Under the pieces are notes generated by a model. It worked only from the letters and a program-made list of their open reading frames with translations. It was not told the origin of the DNA and searched no databases. Position numbers and translations under genes: made by a program. 64,000 bases of DNA from an uncultured Lachnospiraceae bacterium (GTDB lineage: Bacteria > Bacillota > Clostridia > Lachnospirales > Lachnospiraceae): the NCBI GenBank assembly GCA_910586015.1, contig CAJUGJ010000001.1, forward strand, positions 1 through 64,000, in the 5' to 3' direction. This document shows, piece by piece, positions 51,022-60,493 of this stretch (position 1 is the stretch's first letter; each line of letters opens with the position of its first letter).

Positions 51022-53055
51022 ATGAAAAAAGGTGATTTTTTTATTGGTATTTATATTTTAGCCGCAATCGTTTTCTTGATTGTGCCGATGAATAATACCA
51101 TACTGGATTTTCTTCTTGCATTAAACATTTCAGTTGCAATGATTGTCTTGTTTAACGCTCTGTTTTCGCAGGAAGTTCTAAATATGTCTACTTTCCCAAT
51201 GATCTTATTGTTTACTACTGTTTTTCGAATTTCTTTAAATGTATCATCGACAAGATTGATATTAACAACAGGAGATCCGGGGGAAATTGTTCGTCAATTC
51301 GGTCAATTTGTAGGTGCTGGTAATATTGTTGTAGGTGTAATTGTATTTATTATTCTAATTTTAGTTCAATTTATGGTAATCAATAAAGGTTCTGATCGTG
51401 TAGCAGAAGTTACAGCACGATTTACTCTGGATGCAATGCCAGGAAAGCAAATGGCAATCGATGCCGATTTAAATACAGGTGCGATAACAGACGAACAGGC
51501 AAAGCAACGCAGAGAAAAAATACAAGATGAATCTGCATTTTTTGGTTCTATGGATGGTGCTACAAAGTATGTAAAGGGAGATGCAGTTGCAGGTCTTATT
51601 ATTACACTGGTCAATATTATCGGCGGAGTAGTCATGGGAATGACTAGAGATGGTTTAGCAGCAGGAGATGCTTTTCAAGAGTATGCTTTACTCACAATAG
51701 GTGATGGTCTAGTCAGCCAGATTCCATCTTTAATGATTTCTCTTGCAACTGGTATTTTAGTAACAAAAGTTTCGAAAGAAGCTGATATTGGTGACATTTT
51801 AGTAAAGCAGTTATTTTCTATTCCAAAAGTTTTATATATGGTAGGTGGCAGTATGATATTCTTGGGAATAGCGACACCACTTCCATTTTTAGTTTTTACT
51901 GTATATGGAACCGTTTTTATTATAGTTGGTTCTACGATTGCAAAGAAGGTAAATGTACAACAGATAGAAGAAGAAGCAACTGCAGAAGAAACAAATGCCG
52001 AAGAGATCCGAAGACCAGAAAGTGCAGTTTCTCTTTTACAGGTCGATGCAATAGAATTGGAATTTGGATATGGAATTATTCCACTTGCAGACGCAAATCA
52101 GGGAGGAGATCTTTTGGATCGTGTTGTTTTAATTAGACGTCAAATTGCAGTAGAATTAGGATGTATTGTACCTACGATCCGTTTAAGAGATAATATTCAG
52201 CTAAATCCAAATCAATATGTTATTAAAATTAAAGGAATTTCAGTTAGTGAAGGAGAAATTTTATTCGATCACTATATGGCGATGAATCCAGGATATGTAG
52301 AGGAAGAAATCACAGGAATTCCAACATTTGAACCTTCCTTCCATCTTCCGGCAATTTGGATTACAGAAGGTCAAAGAGAACGTGCAGAGTCATTTGGATA
52401 TACCGTTGTCGATCCTCCTTCGATTATTGCTACACATTTAACAGAAATTATTCGTCAGCACTTAGACGAACTTTTAACCAGACAGGATGTCCAAAACTTA
52501 ATCAACAATATACAAGAAGCAAATCAAACTTTGATTTCAGAATTAGTGCCAAAACTGTTAAATGTGGGTGAAATCCAAAAAGTATTACAAAATCTTTTGA
52601 GAGAGGGAATTTCGATACGAGATTTAGTAACTATTTTTGAAACTTTGGCAGATTATGCAGCGACAACAAGAGACACAGATGTATTGACAGAGTATGTAAG
52701 ACAAAGTTTGAAACGTGCAATATCAAGTAAATATTTTCCTGCTAATGAAACAACAAGCGTTGTGACATTAGATCCAAAGATTGAACAAGAGATTATGGGA
52801 ACAGTAAAACAGACAGAACAGGGAGTATATCTGGCAATGGATCCTGCCAGAACACAAAATATCATGAAATCCGTACAAAGTGAGGTTGGAAAATTAGAGG
52901 AATTAGGGAAAAATCCTATTATTATAACTTCTCCAATTGTACGAATGTATTTTAAAAAGCTTTCTAAAGATTATTTTCATGATTTAATTGTAATTTCCTA
53001 CAATGAAATTGAGTCAGATGTAGAGTTACAGTCAGTTGGGATGGTGACAGCATAA
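51022..53055 (+). CDS. flhA: Flagellar export gate protein FlhA
   Basis: 677 residues. The membrane part (1-310) has eight hydrophobic segments with FRISLNVSSTRLIL and the FHIPEP-family signature between helices (FTLDAMPGKQMAIDADLNTG). The cytoplasmic domain (about 330-677) is the nonameric ring that docks chaperones. It couples ion flow to export. The ribosome site is AAAGGAGG. The stop is followed after 1 base by flhF. Confidence 0.97.
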   Translation: MKKGDFFIGIYILAAIVFLIVPMNNTILDFLLALNISVAMIVLFNALFSQEVLNMSTFPMILLFTTVFRISLNVSSTRLILTTGDPGEIVRQFGQFVGAGNIVVGVIVFIILILVQFMVINKGSDRVAEVTARFTLDAMPGKQMAIDADLNTGAITDEQAKQRREKIQDESAFFGSMDGATKYVKGDAVAGLIITLVNIIGGVVMGMTRDGLAAGDAFQEYALLTIGDGLVSQIPSLMISLATGILVTKVSKEADIGDILVKQLFSIPKVLYMVGGSMIFLGIATPLPFLVFTVYGTVFIIVGSTIAKKVNVQQIEEEATAEETNAEEIRRPESAVSLLQVDAIELEFGYGIIPLADANQGGDLLDRVVLIRRQIAVELGCIVPTIRLRDNIQLNPNQYVIKIKGISVSEGEILFDHYMAMNPGYVEEEITGIPTFEPSFHLPAIWITEGQRERAESFGYTVVDPPSIIATHLTEIIRQHLDELLTRQDVQNLINNIQEANQTLISELVPKLLNVGEIQKVLQNLLREGISIRDLVTIFETLADYAATTRDTDVLTEYVRQSLKRAISSKYFPANETTSVVTLDPKIEQEIMGTVKQTEQGVYLAMDPARTQNIMKSVQSEVGKLEELGKNPIIITSPIVRMYFKKLSKDYFHDLIVISYNEIESDVELQSVGMVTA

Positions 53056-53056
53056 A

Positions 53057-54259
53057 ATGATTATAAAAAAGTTTCAGGCAAGAACAGAAACAGAGGCCAT
53101 TATTCAAGCAAGAGATGAGTTGGGAAAAAATGCGGTAGTAATGAATATTAAAACAATTACTCCCCGTGGAATCTATCGTCTTTTTCGTAAGCCTGTCGTA
53201 GAAGTGACAGCAGCAGTAGATGAGGGAAAAAATTATAGTGATGAAAAACGAAAAGAGCCAATCAAAGAGAATCCTCAAATTATATACGATACTTCTTCAA
53301 AACCTGTTGAAATAGAGATAACACAGGAGGAGGAAAAACAGGATACTTCTGCGATTGAAACTCGTTTAAATAATTTACAGTCAATTTTAGAAAAACAACT
53401 GACTCAAAATCAAGATGGAAAAGAAGTTTCCAAGGAAAAGGAAGTAAAGGAAACAGAAGAACAACCTAATCTTCCATTCCTTCAATTACTTTATACGCAA
53501 ATGGTAACAAATGAAGTAGACGAACAATATGCAAATCAGATTATTGGAGATATTGAAGGGAAATTGAAAAAGGATGCACCAGTTGATCAAGTATTATCAA
53601 GTGTTTATCAAAAGATAATCTTAAAATTGGGACGTCCAATGACTATTGAAGCACAAGAAGGAAAAAGGAAATTTATATTTTTTATTGGTTCAACTGGAGT
53701 GGGAAAGACAACAACAATTGCTAAAATTGCTTCGAATCTCAAAATGAAACAAAAATTAAAGGTTGCACTTGTAACTGCAGATACGTATCGAATTGCAGCA
53801 GTAGAACAATTACGAACGTATGCAAACATATTAGATTTACCATTAGACATTATTTATTCAGAAGAAGAACTCCAAGATGTGATAGAGAAATTTTCAGATT
53901 ATGATATTGTATTGGTAGATACCGCAGGACGTTCCCACAAAAATCGAGAACAAAGAGATGACTTAGAACGTTTGATATGTAAAATTCCAGAAGAGGAACG
54001 AGAAGTTTATCTTGTGTTAAGTGCAACAACAAAATACCGTGATTTAATTCGGATTACTGAGGTTTATTCTGAGATAACGAATTATCGGTTGATTTTTACT
54101 AAGCTCGATGAAACGGGAAGTATCGGAAATATTTTTAATATTCGAATGTTGACAGGAGCACCCTTATCTTATGCGGCATTTGGACAAAATGTGCCGGATG
54201 ACATCGAACAGATCAACCCTCAAAGTATTGCAAAACAAATCTTGGGAGGAAATGAATAG
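53057..54259 (+). CDS. flhF: SRP-like GTPase FlhF
   Basis: 400 residues. A short basic start (MIIKKFQARTETEAIIQARD) precedes a variable acidic middle. The NG domain begins near 130; the P-loop is FFIGSTGVGKTTTIAKIAS (near residue 212), then VALVTADTYRIAAVEQLRTY and VLVDTAGRSHKN. With FlhG it sets the number and place of flagella. It begins 1 base after flhA and ends directly against flhG. Confidence 0.94.
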   Translation: MIIKKFQARTETEAIIQARDELGKNAVVMNIKTITPRGIYRLFRKPVVEVTAAVDEGKNYSDEKRKEPIKENPQIIYDTSSKPVEIEITQEEEKQDTSAIETRLNNLQSILEKQLTQNQDGKEVSKEKEVKETEEQPNLPFLQLLYTQMVTNEVDEQYANQIIGDIEGKLKKDAPVDQVLSSVYQKIILKLGRPMTIEAQEGKRKFIFFIGSTGVGKTTTIAKIASNLKMKQKLKVALVTADTYRIAAVEQLRTYANILDLPLDIIYSEEELQDVIEKFSDYDIVLVDTAGRSHKNREQRDDLERLICKIPEEEREVYLVLSATTKYRDLIRITEVYSEITNYRLIFTKLDETGSIGNIFNIRMLTGAPLSYAAFGQNVPDDIEQINPQSIAKQILGGNE

Positions 54260-55147
54260 ATGGATCAGGCAGGAAAATTGAGAAAGTTGGTTAAGCAGCA
54301 AGAAGAGTCTAAAAAGTTTGCTAGAGTATTAACTGTTACGAGTGGAAAGGGAGGTGTTGGAAAATCAAGCACATCCATCAATCTCGCAATTCAATTTTCC
54401 AAATTAGGGAAACAAGTGGTAATTTTTGATGCAGACTTTGGGCTTGCAAATATTGAAGTAATGATGGGAATTCGACCCCAATATAATTTAGCAGATTTAA
54501 TGTTTAAAGGGAAGGATATTAAAGATATTGTAACGCCCGGAGTTGAAAATGTAAGTTTTATTTCTGGTGGTTCAGGAATTCAAGAATTGACTAAATTGAC
54601 CAGAGATCAAATTATTTATTTAATTCAAAGGCTATTAGAGTTAGATGAATTAGCAGATATTATCATAGTAGATACAGGAGCCGGAATTACAGATTCTGTA
54701 TTGGAATTTGTAATTTCCAGTGCAGAGGTACTTTTGGTTGCAACTCCAGAGCCAACTTCTATTACAGATGCCTATGCTCTTTTAAAAACTCTAAATTATC
54801 AGAAAGAATTTTCTGCTAAAGAAACAAAAATAAAAATGATAGCAAATCAGATTCATTCTGAACAAGAGGGAAAAGAAATTTATGAAAAAATCAATGTAGT
54901 AGCAAATAAATTTTTAAACATTGATTTACAGTATCTTGGAGGAATTAAGAAAGATTCTTATATGTCGAAAGCAATTATTCAGCAAAAACCAGTGTCAATA
55001 CTTTATCCAACATCTCCAGCATCGAAAGATCTTGCAAAACTAGCCGCCGTTTTATTAGGAGAGGAAGTAACAGTGCCAGAGGGAAAAAAAGGACTGTCTA
55101 AATTATTTACTGAATTATTTAATATACACCGAAGTCGAAAAAATTAG
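54260..55147 (+). CDS. flhG: MinD-like ATPase FlhG
   Basis: 295 residues. The deviant Walker A is VTSGKGGVGKSSTSINLAIQ (near residue 28). Further blocks are FDADFGLANIEVMMGIRP and IIVDTGAGITDSVLEFV. A basic start helix (MDQAGKLRKLVKQQEESKK) resembles the FlhF-activating helix of FlhG. It limits flagellar number and promotes C-ring assembly. Its start follows the flhF stop directly, so translation is coupled. Confidence 0.94.
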   Translation: MDQAGKLRKLVKQQEESKKFARVLTVTSGKGGVGKSSTSINLAIQFSKLGKQVVIFDADFGLANIEVMMGIRPQYNLADLMFKGKDIKDIVTPGVENVSFISGGSGIQELTKLTRDQIIYLIQRLLELDELADIIIVDTGAGITDSVLEFVISSAEVLLVATPEPTSITDAYALLKTLNYQKEFSAKETKIKMIANQIHSEQEGKEIYEKINVVANKFLNIDLQYLGGIKKDSYMSKAIIQQKPVSILYPTSPASKDLAKLAAVLLGEEVTVPEGKKGLSKLFTELFNIHRSRKN

Positions 55148-55171
55148 AATAAGTCAAAATGGGAGGCTCAC

Positions 55172-56296
55172 ATGGTAATAAAAAAGAAAAATATTTTAAT
55201 AGTTGATGATTCTGCACTTATGAGAAGGCTTATTTCTGATATAATAAAAAGTGATGAAAGATTATGTGTGGCAGATCTTGCAATGAATGGTTTGGAGGCA
55301 TTTGATTTAGTAACTCTCAATCCAAGAAAGTATGATACGATTATTTTAGATATCAATATGCCAAAGATGAATGGAATTCAGTTTTTAGAGCAGTTAAATA
55401 AGATTCATTTAAAGCAGAAAATCATTATCGTAAGTACACTTGCAAAAGAAGGAGCAAAAGAAACAATCCAATGTTTGGAGTTAGGTGCATTTGATTTTGT
55501 AACTAAACCAGAGAGTTTTATAGAAGCAAGAAACGAAATCTTCCGTCAAAAAATTTTGGAAACAATTGCTGTTGCAACAAATCTTGATATTAATCCTACA
55601 AAAGCTCCAATAAAAAAGACAGATTCAAAACAGATTGGATTTTCCGCTGCAAAGGCATTACAGGAGATTGTATCTGCAAAGGTAGTAAGAAAAGAACATA
55701 AGTCAGTCAATAAAGGAGCAAAAAAGCTAGTTGCACTCGCCTGTTCTACAGGTGGACCAAGAGCACTTCAGCAAGTCATTCCAAAACTTCCACAAAATTT
55801 AGACGCCCCTATGTTGTTAGTACAACATATGCCAAAGGGATTTACGAATTCTTTAGCACAGCGTCTAGATGAATTAAGTCAAATTAAAGTAAAAGAAGCC
55901 GCTCAGGGAGATATTATTGAAAAGGGAACTGTATATATTGCTCCGGGTGGAAATCAGATGCGACTCGTAAGAAAAGGGGGAAAATATCAAATTGCTTTAT
56001 CGGAGGAACCACCTCGTAATGGACTACGTCCTTGTGCTGATATTATGTATGAATCTCTTGTAAACACGGACTTTGATGATATTACCTGTGTTGTTCTAAC
56101 CGGAATGGGAGGCGATGGAACACTCGGAATTAAGCAATTAAATGAAAAGCGTAATATTTATGTTATTGCACAAAATGAAGCTACATCTACAGTATATGGA
56201 ATGCCAAAAGTCGTTGCAGAGGCTGGTTTAGTAGATCAAGTAGAACCTTTAGAAGACGTAGCGGCAGCGATTACAAAAAATGTAGGAGTACAATAA
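55172..56296 (+). CDS. cheB: Chemotaxis response regulator methylesterase CheB
   Basis: 374 residues. The receiver domain (1-125) has the acceptor Asp in TIILDINMPKMNG. The methylesterase domain (about 185-374) has the catalytic Ser in LACSTGGPRALQQVIPK, His in LLVQHMPKGFTNSLAQR, and Asp in GMGGDGTLGI. It demethylates and deamidates chemoreceptors when phosphorylated by CheA. The ribosome site is GGGAGG. It ends 1 base before the first of three Hpt-like copies. No cheR is in this window. Confidence 0.95.
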   Translation: MVIKKKNILIVDDSALMRRLISDIIKSDERLCVADLAMNGLEAFDLVTLNPRKYDTIILDINMPKMNGIQFLEQLNKIHLKQKIIIVSTLAKEGAKETIQCLELGAFDFVTKPESFIEARNEIFRQKILETIAVATNLDINPTKAPIKKTDSKQIGFSAAKALQEIVSAKVVRKEHKSVNKGAKKLVALACSTGGPRALQQVIPKLPQNLDAPMLLVQHMPKGFTNSLAQRLDELSQIKVKEAAQGDIIEKGTVYIAPGGNQMRLVRKGGKYQIALSEEPPRNGLRPCADIMYESLVNTDFDDITCVVLTGMGGDGTLGIKQLNEKRNIYVIAQNEATSTVYGMPKVVAEAGLVDQVEPLEDVAAAITKNVGVQ

Positions 56297-56297
56297 T

Positions 56298-56762
56298 ATG
56301 GATATAAACCAATATTTGGTTAATTTTATCGATGAAACACAGGAAGAATTACAATCGTTCAAAGAACAACTGCTCATCTTAGAAAAAGAACTAGATAATG
56401 AAGATGCTCTTTATGAAATTTTTAAGATAGCACATTCTGTAACAGGATTGACATATACGATGGGTTATAAGCGGATGTATCGATTAATGCGAAAGATACA
56501 TGAGATTTTTTTTGAGATCTGTTATAGCAGTAGAAATATTCGCATTGAAAAAATGACAATAAAAATGGAGTGGATTAATGTTTTTTTTCGTGTTTTAGAT
56601 ACATTGGAAAAGTATTTAGATAATATCATTCATTTTAAAAATGAAGGAATCGATCATAATGAGTCAATTATGAAAGATTTAGACTATATTTTAGGAACCG
56701 ATGATAACGAACCAATTATAAAAGATTTAGACTATATTTTAAAGAGTATAGTAACACGATAG
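56298..56762 (+). CDS. Stand-alone Hpt-like protein, duplicate of the CheA P1 domain
   Basis: 154 residues that match the first domain of the CheA encoded behind it: MDINQYLVNFIDETQEEL, then IAHSVTGLTYTMGYKRM. The phospho-acceptor His is kept (residue 46), but the usual HSLKG is HSVTG, so the Lys beside it is lost. The tail repeats a DLDYIL unit twice with DDNEPIIK between. The DNA is far more alike to the second copy (56764 onward) than to the third, so the first two come from a recent duplication. The ribosome site GGAG 9 bases before the ATG looks usable. It may be a phosphate sink, a regulator or a non-functional relic. Confidence 0.75.
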   Translation: MDINQYLVNFIDETQEELQSFKEQLLILEKELDNEDALYEIFKIAHSVTGLTYTMGYKRMYRLMRKIHEIFFEICYSSRNIRIEKMTIKMEWINVFFRVLDTLEKYLDNIIHFKNEGIDHNESIMKDLDYILGTDDNEPIIKDLDYILKSIVTR

Positions 56763-56763
56763 G

Positions 56764-59355
56764 ATGGATTTCTTGAACAAATATTGGCCTATTTTTGTCG
56801 ATGAAACACAGAAAGAATTACAATCGTTCAAAGAACAACTGCTCATCTTAGAAAAAGAACTAGATAATGCAGACGCTTTTAACGAAATTTTTAGGATAGC
56901 ACATTCTGTAACAGGATTGACATCTGTGATGGGTTATAAGCGGATGCATCGATTAATGCGAAAGATACATGAGATTTTTTTTGAGATCTGCAATATAATT
57001 CGTTACATAGAAAAAATCACAATAAACATAGGGTGGATTAATGTTTTATTTCGTGTTTTAGATGCATTGGAAAAGTATTTAGATAATATCATTCATTTTA
57101 AAGATGAAGGAACCGATGATAACGAGCCAATTATAAAAGATTTAGACTATATTTTAAAGAGTATAGTATTTAGTAGATTTAGTAGAAAGAGTAAAAAACT
57201 TTGGGGGTGCGATAAGATGGATGTCAGCCAATACTTAGGAATTTTTATTGATGAAACAAAAGAACATTTACAATCGCTCAATGAACAACTTTTAGTTTTA
57301 GAAAAAGAACCAGATAATGTAGATACGATTAATGAAATTTTCCGTGCAGCACATTCTCTAAAGGGAATGGCAGGTACGATGGGATATAAGCGTATGCAGC
57401 GATTAACCCATGATATGGAAAATCTCTTTTCCGAGATTCGCAATGGAAAAATGACAGTAAAAGCGGAGTTAGTCGATGTCTTATTTCGTGGTTTAGATGC
57501 TTTGGAAAAATATTTGGATAATATCATTAACCTTGGAGATGAAGGAACCGATGATAATGAGCCAATTATTCAGGATTTAAACCGTCTTTTAAAAGAGGGT
57601 ATGGGAACAGCAAAAGAAGATGACAAGGCAAATACGCAATCAAACAATTCTGCTTCTCAGATAGAAGGCACAAATGGATATAAAGAACTACCTTTAGCAG
57701 AACATGAAAAAAAGGCAGTAATAAAAGCATATGAGAATGGTATGAATGCTTTTGGAATCACTGTATATATTCAAGAAAACTGTCTATTAAAAGCAGCAAG
57801 AGCATTTCTTGTCTTTAAAGCCTTAGATGAAATAGGTGATATTATTCGCTCTCAGCCAGAGGTACAAGATATTGAAGATGAAAAATTTGCCTATGATTTT
57901 TCTATGGTTTTATTGACAAAAGAAGAGATAGAACATGTAAAAACGGTTATTTTAAATGTTTCGGAAATAAAAGCTGCTTATCTTGTAAAATTGGAGATGC
58001 CAGAATCAGAACAAAAAACAGAAGAAAAAGTACCAACACCACCACAAGTCCAAAATACTTCTGAAACTGTTACATCAACACAGACATCGAACAATTTAAC
58101 TTCTCAACAAAATGCAGCAGCTCAGGCAGCACCTGCAAAACAAGCAATGGGAAAACGTACTTCTACTGTGGCAAATGGAAAGCAGCAGTCAAAGCCAGTC
58201 GTGAATCGATCTGTCCGTGTAGATATTGAAAAATTAGACGATTTGATGAATATTGTCAGTGAGTTAATTATTGCAAAGAACGGATTAGTGTCTATGGCTA
58301 ATTCGGAAGGTGCAACAGCCAATCAAGGATTTAATGAACAGATTGAATATTTAGAGAGAATTACAACAGATATGCACCAGTCTGTCATGAAAGTTCGAAT
58401 GGTTCCTATTGAGAGTGTTGTGAATCGATTTCCTCGTATGATTCGAGATTTAAGTAAAAAGTTAAATAAAAAAATGGAATTATATATGACAGGTGAAGAT
58501 ACAGAATTAGATCGTACTGTCATTGATGAAATCGGTGATCCATTGATGCACTTACTTCGAAATGCAGCTGATCATGGTCTGGAATCAAATGAAGAGAGAG
58601 TTCGGCTTGGAAAGCCAGAAGTTGGATCTATCTTTTTAGACGCTTATCAGGAAGGAAATAATGTAGTCATTGAAGTAAGAGATGATGGTTGTGGAATTAA
58701 TGTTGAAAGGGTTCGAAATAAAGCAATTGAAAGAGGAACAATTACTGAAGAACAAGCAGAGGGAATGACAGATAAAGAAATTGTTGAACTTTTATTCCGA
58801 CCAAGTTTTTCTACTTCAGAGGTTATTACAGATGTTTCTGGAAGAGGTGTTGGATTAGATGTTGTAAAGACCAGTATTGAAAATTTAGGTGGTAATATTG
58901 AAACAAGAACTGCACTTGGAGAAGGCAGTAATTTTATCATTCGTTTACCTCTTACATTAGCAATTATTCAAGCTCTCATGGTAGAACTTGGAAGTGAAAA
59001 ATATGCTATTCCATTAGGCAGTATTGAAACAATTGAAAGCGTCGAATTAAAAGATATCAAACATGTTCAGACAAAAGAAGTTATTCATTTACGTGGCTCG
59101 GTTATTCCATTAATTCGTTTAAGTACTATTTTAGATGTAGAAGACGTCAAAGAAGATGCTCAAGAACTTACAGTTGTTATTGTAAAGAAGGGAGATAAAC
59201 TGGCAGGTCTTGTAGTGGATAACTTAATTGGACAGCTTGAAATTGTAATTAAGTCCATTGGAAAATACATAAATAACGTCAAGATGATTAGCGGTGCAAC
59301 CATTTTGGGAGATGGTGAAATTGCGTTAATTCTCGATGTAAATACTTTAGTATAA
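56764..59355 (+). CDS. cheA: Chemotaxis histidine kinase CheA with an extra N-terminal Hpt-like copy
   Basis: 863 residues, about 150 more than usual. Residues 1-140 are an extra Hpt-like domain with His 47 kept in RIAHSVTG. The canonical P1 begins at Met 152 (MDVSQYLGIFIDET) with His 197 in RAAHSLKGMAGTMGYKRM. A P2-like region lies at about 320-420, the dimerisation helices at 485-550, and the kinase domain has LMHLLRNAADHG, VRDDGCGIN and GRGVGLDVVK. The CheW-like P5 domain ends the protein. The original cheA start survives: ATG 57217 has GGGGGTG 7 bases upstream and would give a normal 712-residue CheA. The upstream ATG 56764 has almost no ribosome site and may depend on coupling to the previous gene. 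Confidence 0.92.
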   Translation: MDFLNKYWPIFVDETQKELQSFKEQLLILEKELDNADAFNEIFRIAHSVTGLTSVMGYKRMHRLMRKIHEIFFEICNIIRYIEKITINIGWINVLFRVLDALEKYLDNIIHFKDEGTDDNEPIIKDLDYILKSIVFSRFSRKSKKLWGCDKMDVSQYLGIFIDETKEHLQSLNEQLLVLEKEPDNVDTINEIFRAAHSLKGMAGTMGYKRMQRLTHDMENLFSEIRNGKMTVKAELVDVLFRGLDALEKYLDNIINLGDEGTDDNEPIIQDLNRLLKEGMGTAKEDDKANTQSNNSASQIEGTNGYKELPLAEHEKKAVIKAYENGMNAFGITVYIQENCLLKAARAFLVFKALDEIGDIIRSQPEVQDIEDEKFAYDFSMVLLTKEEIEHVKTVILNVSEIKAAYLVKLEMPESEQKTEEKVPTPPQVQNTSETVTSTQTSNNLTSQQNAAAQAAPAKQAMGKRTSTVANGKQQSKPVVNRSVRVDIEKLDDLMNIVSELIIAKNGLVSMANSEGATANQGFNEQIEYLERITTDMHQSVMKVRMVPIESVVNRFPRMIRDLSKKLNKKMELYMTGEDTELDRTVIDEIGDPLMHLLRNAADHGLESNEERVRLGKPEVGSIFLDAYQEGNNVVIEVRDDGCGINVERVRNKAIERGTITEEQAEGMTDKEIVELLFRPSFSTSEVITDVSGRGVGLDVVKTSIENLGGNIETRTALGEGSNFIIRLPLTLAIIQALMVELGSEKYAIPLGSIETIESVELKDIKHVQTKEVIHLRGSVIPLIRLSTILDVEDVKEDAQELTVVIVKKGDKLAGLVVDNLIGQLEIVIKSIGKYINNVKMISGATILGDGEIALILDVNTLV
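57203..57219 (+). promoter_or_regulatory. Internal ribosome site and start for canonical CheA
   Basis: GGGGGTG followed 7 bases later by ATG at 57217, in frame with the long CheA. This is a better initiation site than that of the long form at 56764. It suggests two CheA products, or that the short one is the main one. Confidence 0.65.
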
Positions 59356-59369
59356 GGGGGCTTAACGAG

Positions 59370-59840
59370 ATGGAAGAAAATACAAAGAATCAACAGGTAA
59401 TAAACAGTAGACAGTATATTGTTGTAAAAATTGGAAATGAACAATTTGGTATTGATATTCAATATGTAGAAAATATTGTACGGATGCAAAGAATCACAAG
59501 AGTACCAAAAGCACAGAATTATTTCAAAGGAATTATTAATATTCGTGGTGAGATTATTCCAGTTATGAGTTTACGGTTAAAATTTGGTCTAAGAGCAGAT
59601 GAAATTACAAATGCAACCCGTATTTTAATTATTAAGTTAGAAGCACAATCTGCAATTGGAATTATTGTAGATGAAGTAAAAGAAGTAGTAACATTAACAG
59701 AAGAAGATATTGATAAGGTAAGTAATAATGATTCTGAGGTACGTGCTCAATATCTTTCTGGTGTTGGAAAACATGGAGATGGTTTAATTACTGTATTAAA
59801 TATAGCAGAAGTAATTATGGAAAGGGACACAATACAATAA
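59370..59840 (+). CDS. cheW: Chemotaxis coupling protein CheW
   Basis: 156 residues, one CheW/SH3-like domain: QYIVVKIGNEQFGIDIQYVE, then VPKAQNYFKGIINIRGEIIP, and GIIVDEVKEVVTLTEEDI. It links CheA to the chemoreceptors. GGGGGC lies 13 bases before the ATG, so the ribosome site is a little distant. It follows cheA by 14 bases. Confidence 0.96.
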   Translation: MEENTKNQQVINSRQYIVVKIGNEQFGIDIQYVENIVRMQRITRVPKAQNYFKGIINIRGEIIPVMSLRLKFGLRADEITNATRILIIKLEAQSAIGIIVDEVKEVVTLTEEDIDKVSNNDSEVRAQYLSGVGKHGDGLITVLNIAEVIMERDTIQ

Positions 59841-59870
59841 AAAATGCCTTATTTTTGTAGGAGGATAAAA

Positions 59871-60485
59871 ATGGCAGATGTAGATATTTATCAAATGAAT
59901 GCCTTACAGTTTGATGTTCTGCGAGAAATTGGAAATATTGGTGCAGGAAATGCAACAACTGCACTATCCAAAATGCTGAATCTAAAAATAGATATGCAAG
60001 TACCAAAAGTAGATTTACTTGAGTTTAAAGAACTTGCAGAAGTGATCGGTGGAGCAGAAAATTTAGTTGTTGGAATTTTATTGACCCTAGAAGGCAGTAT
60101 TGAGGGTATGATGATGTTTGTCTTAGATAAGGCTTCTGCACATGAAATTGTCAATTTATTGATGGGGGGAGCAGGAGGAACAGAAGATTTTTCTGAGATG
60201 GAGCTTTCTGCACTCCAAGAAATTGGAAATATTATTGCAGGTGCATACTTATCTTCACTTTCTACACTAACCAATATGACAGTAACTTCAAGTGTTCCTT
60301 ATATGTCAATCGATATGGCAGGTGCAATTTTAAGTGTTCCAGCAATTGAATTTGGTAAAGTCAGTGACAAGGCATTGTTAATTCAAACCGAGTTTGGGGA
60401 TAAGGGGACGCAGGTAAACGGATATTTTATTCTCATACCGACTCTTGAATCCTATAATATTATCCTTGGCTCTTTGGGATTGTAG
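59871..60485 (+). CDS. cheC: CheY-P phosphatase CheC
   Basis: 204 residues. Both active-site helices are present: LREIGNIGAGNATTALSKML near the N-terminus and LQEIGNIIAGAYLSSLSTL at about 112-130, each with the Glu and Asn. CheC dephosphorylates CheY-P and binds CheD, adjusting receptor modification. ATG 59871 has GGAGG 6 bases upstream; the frame is open 9 codons further up but without a ribosome site. Confidence 0.95.
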   Translation: MADVDIYQMNALQFDVLREIGNIGAGNATTALSKMLNLKIDMQVPKVDLLEFKELAEVIGGAENLVVGILLTLEGSIEGMMMFVLDKASAHEIVNLLMGGAGGTEDFSEMELSALQEIGNIIAGAYLSSLSTLTNMTVTSSVPYMSIDMAGAILSVPAIEFGKVSDKALLIQTEFGDKGTQVNGYFILIPTLESYNIILGSLGL

Positions 60486-60493
60486 GTGGTCGA

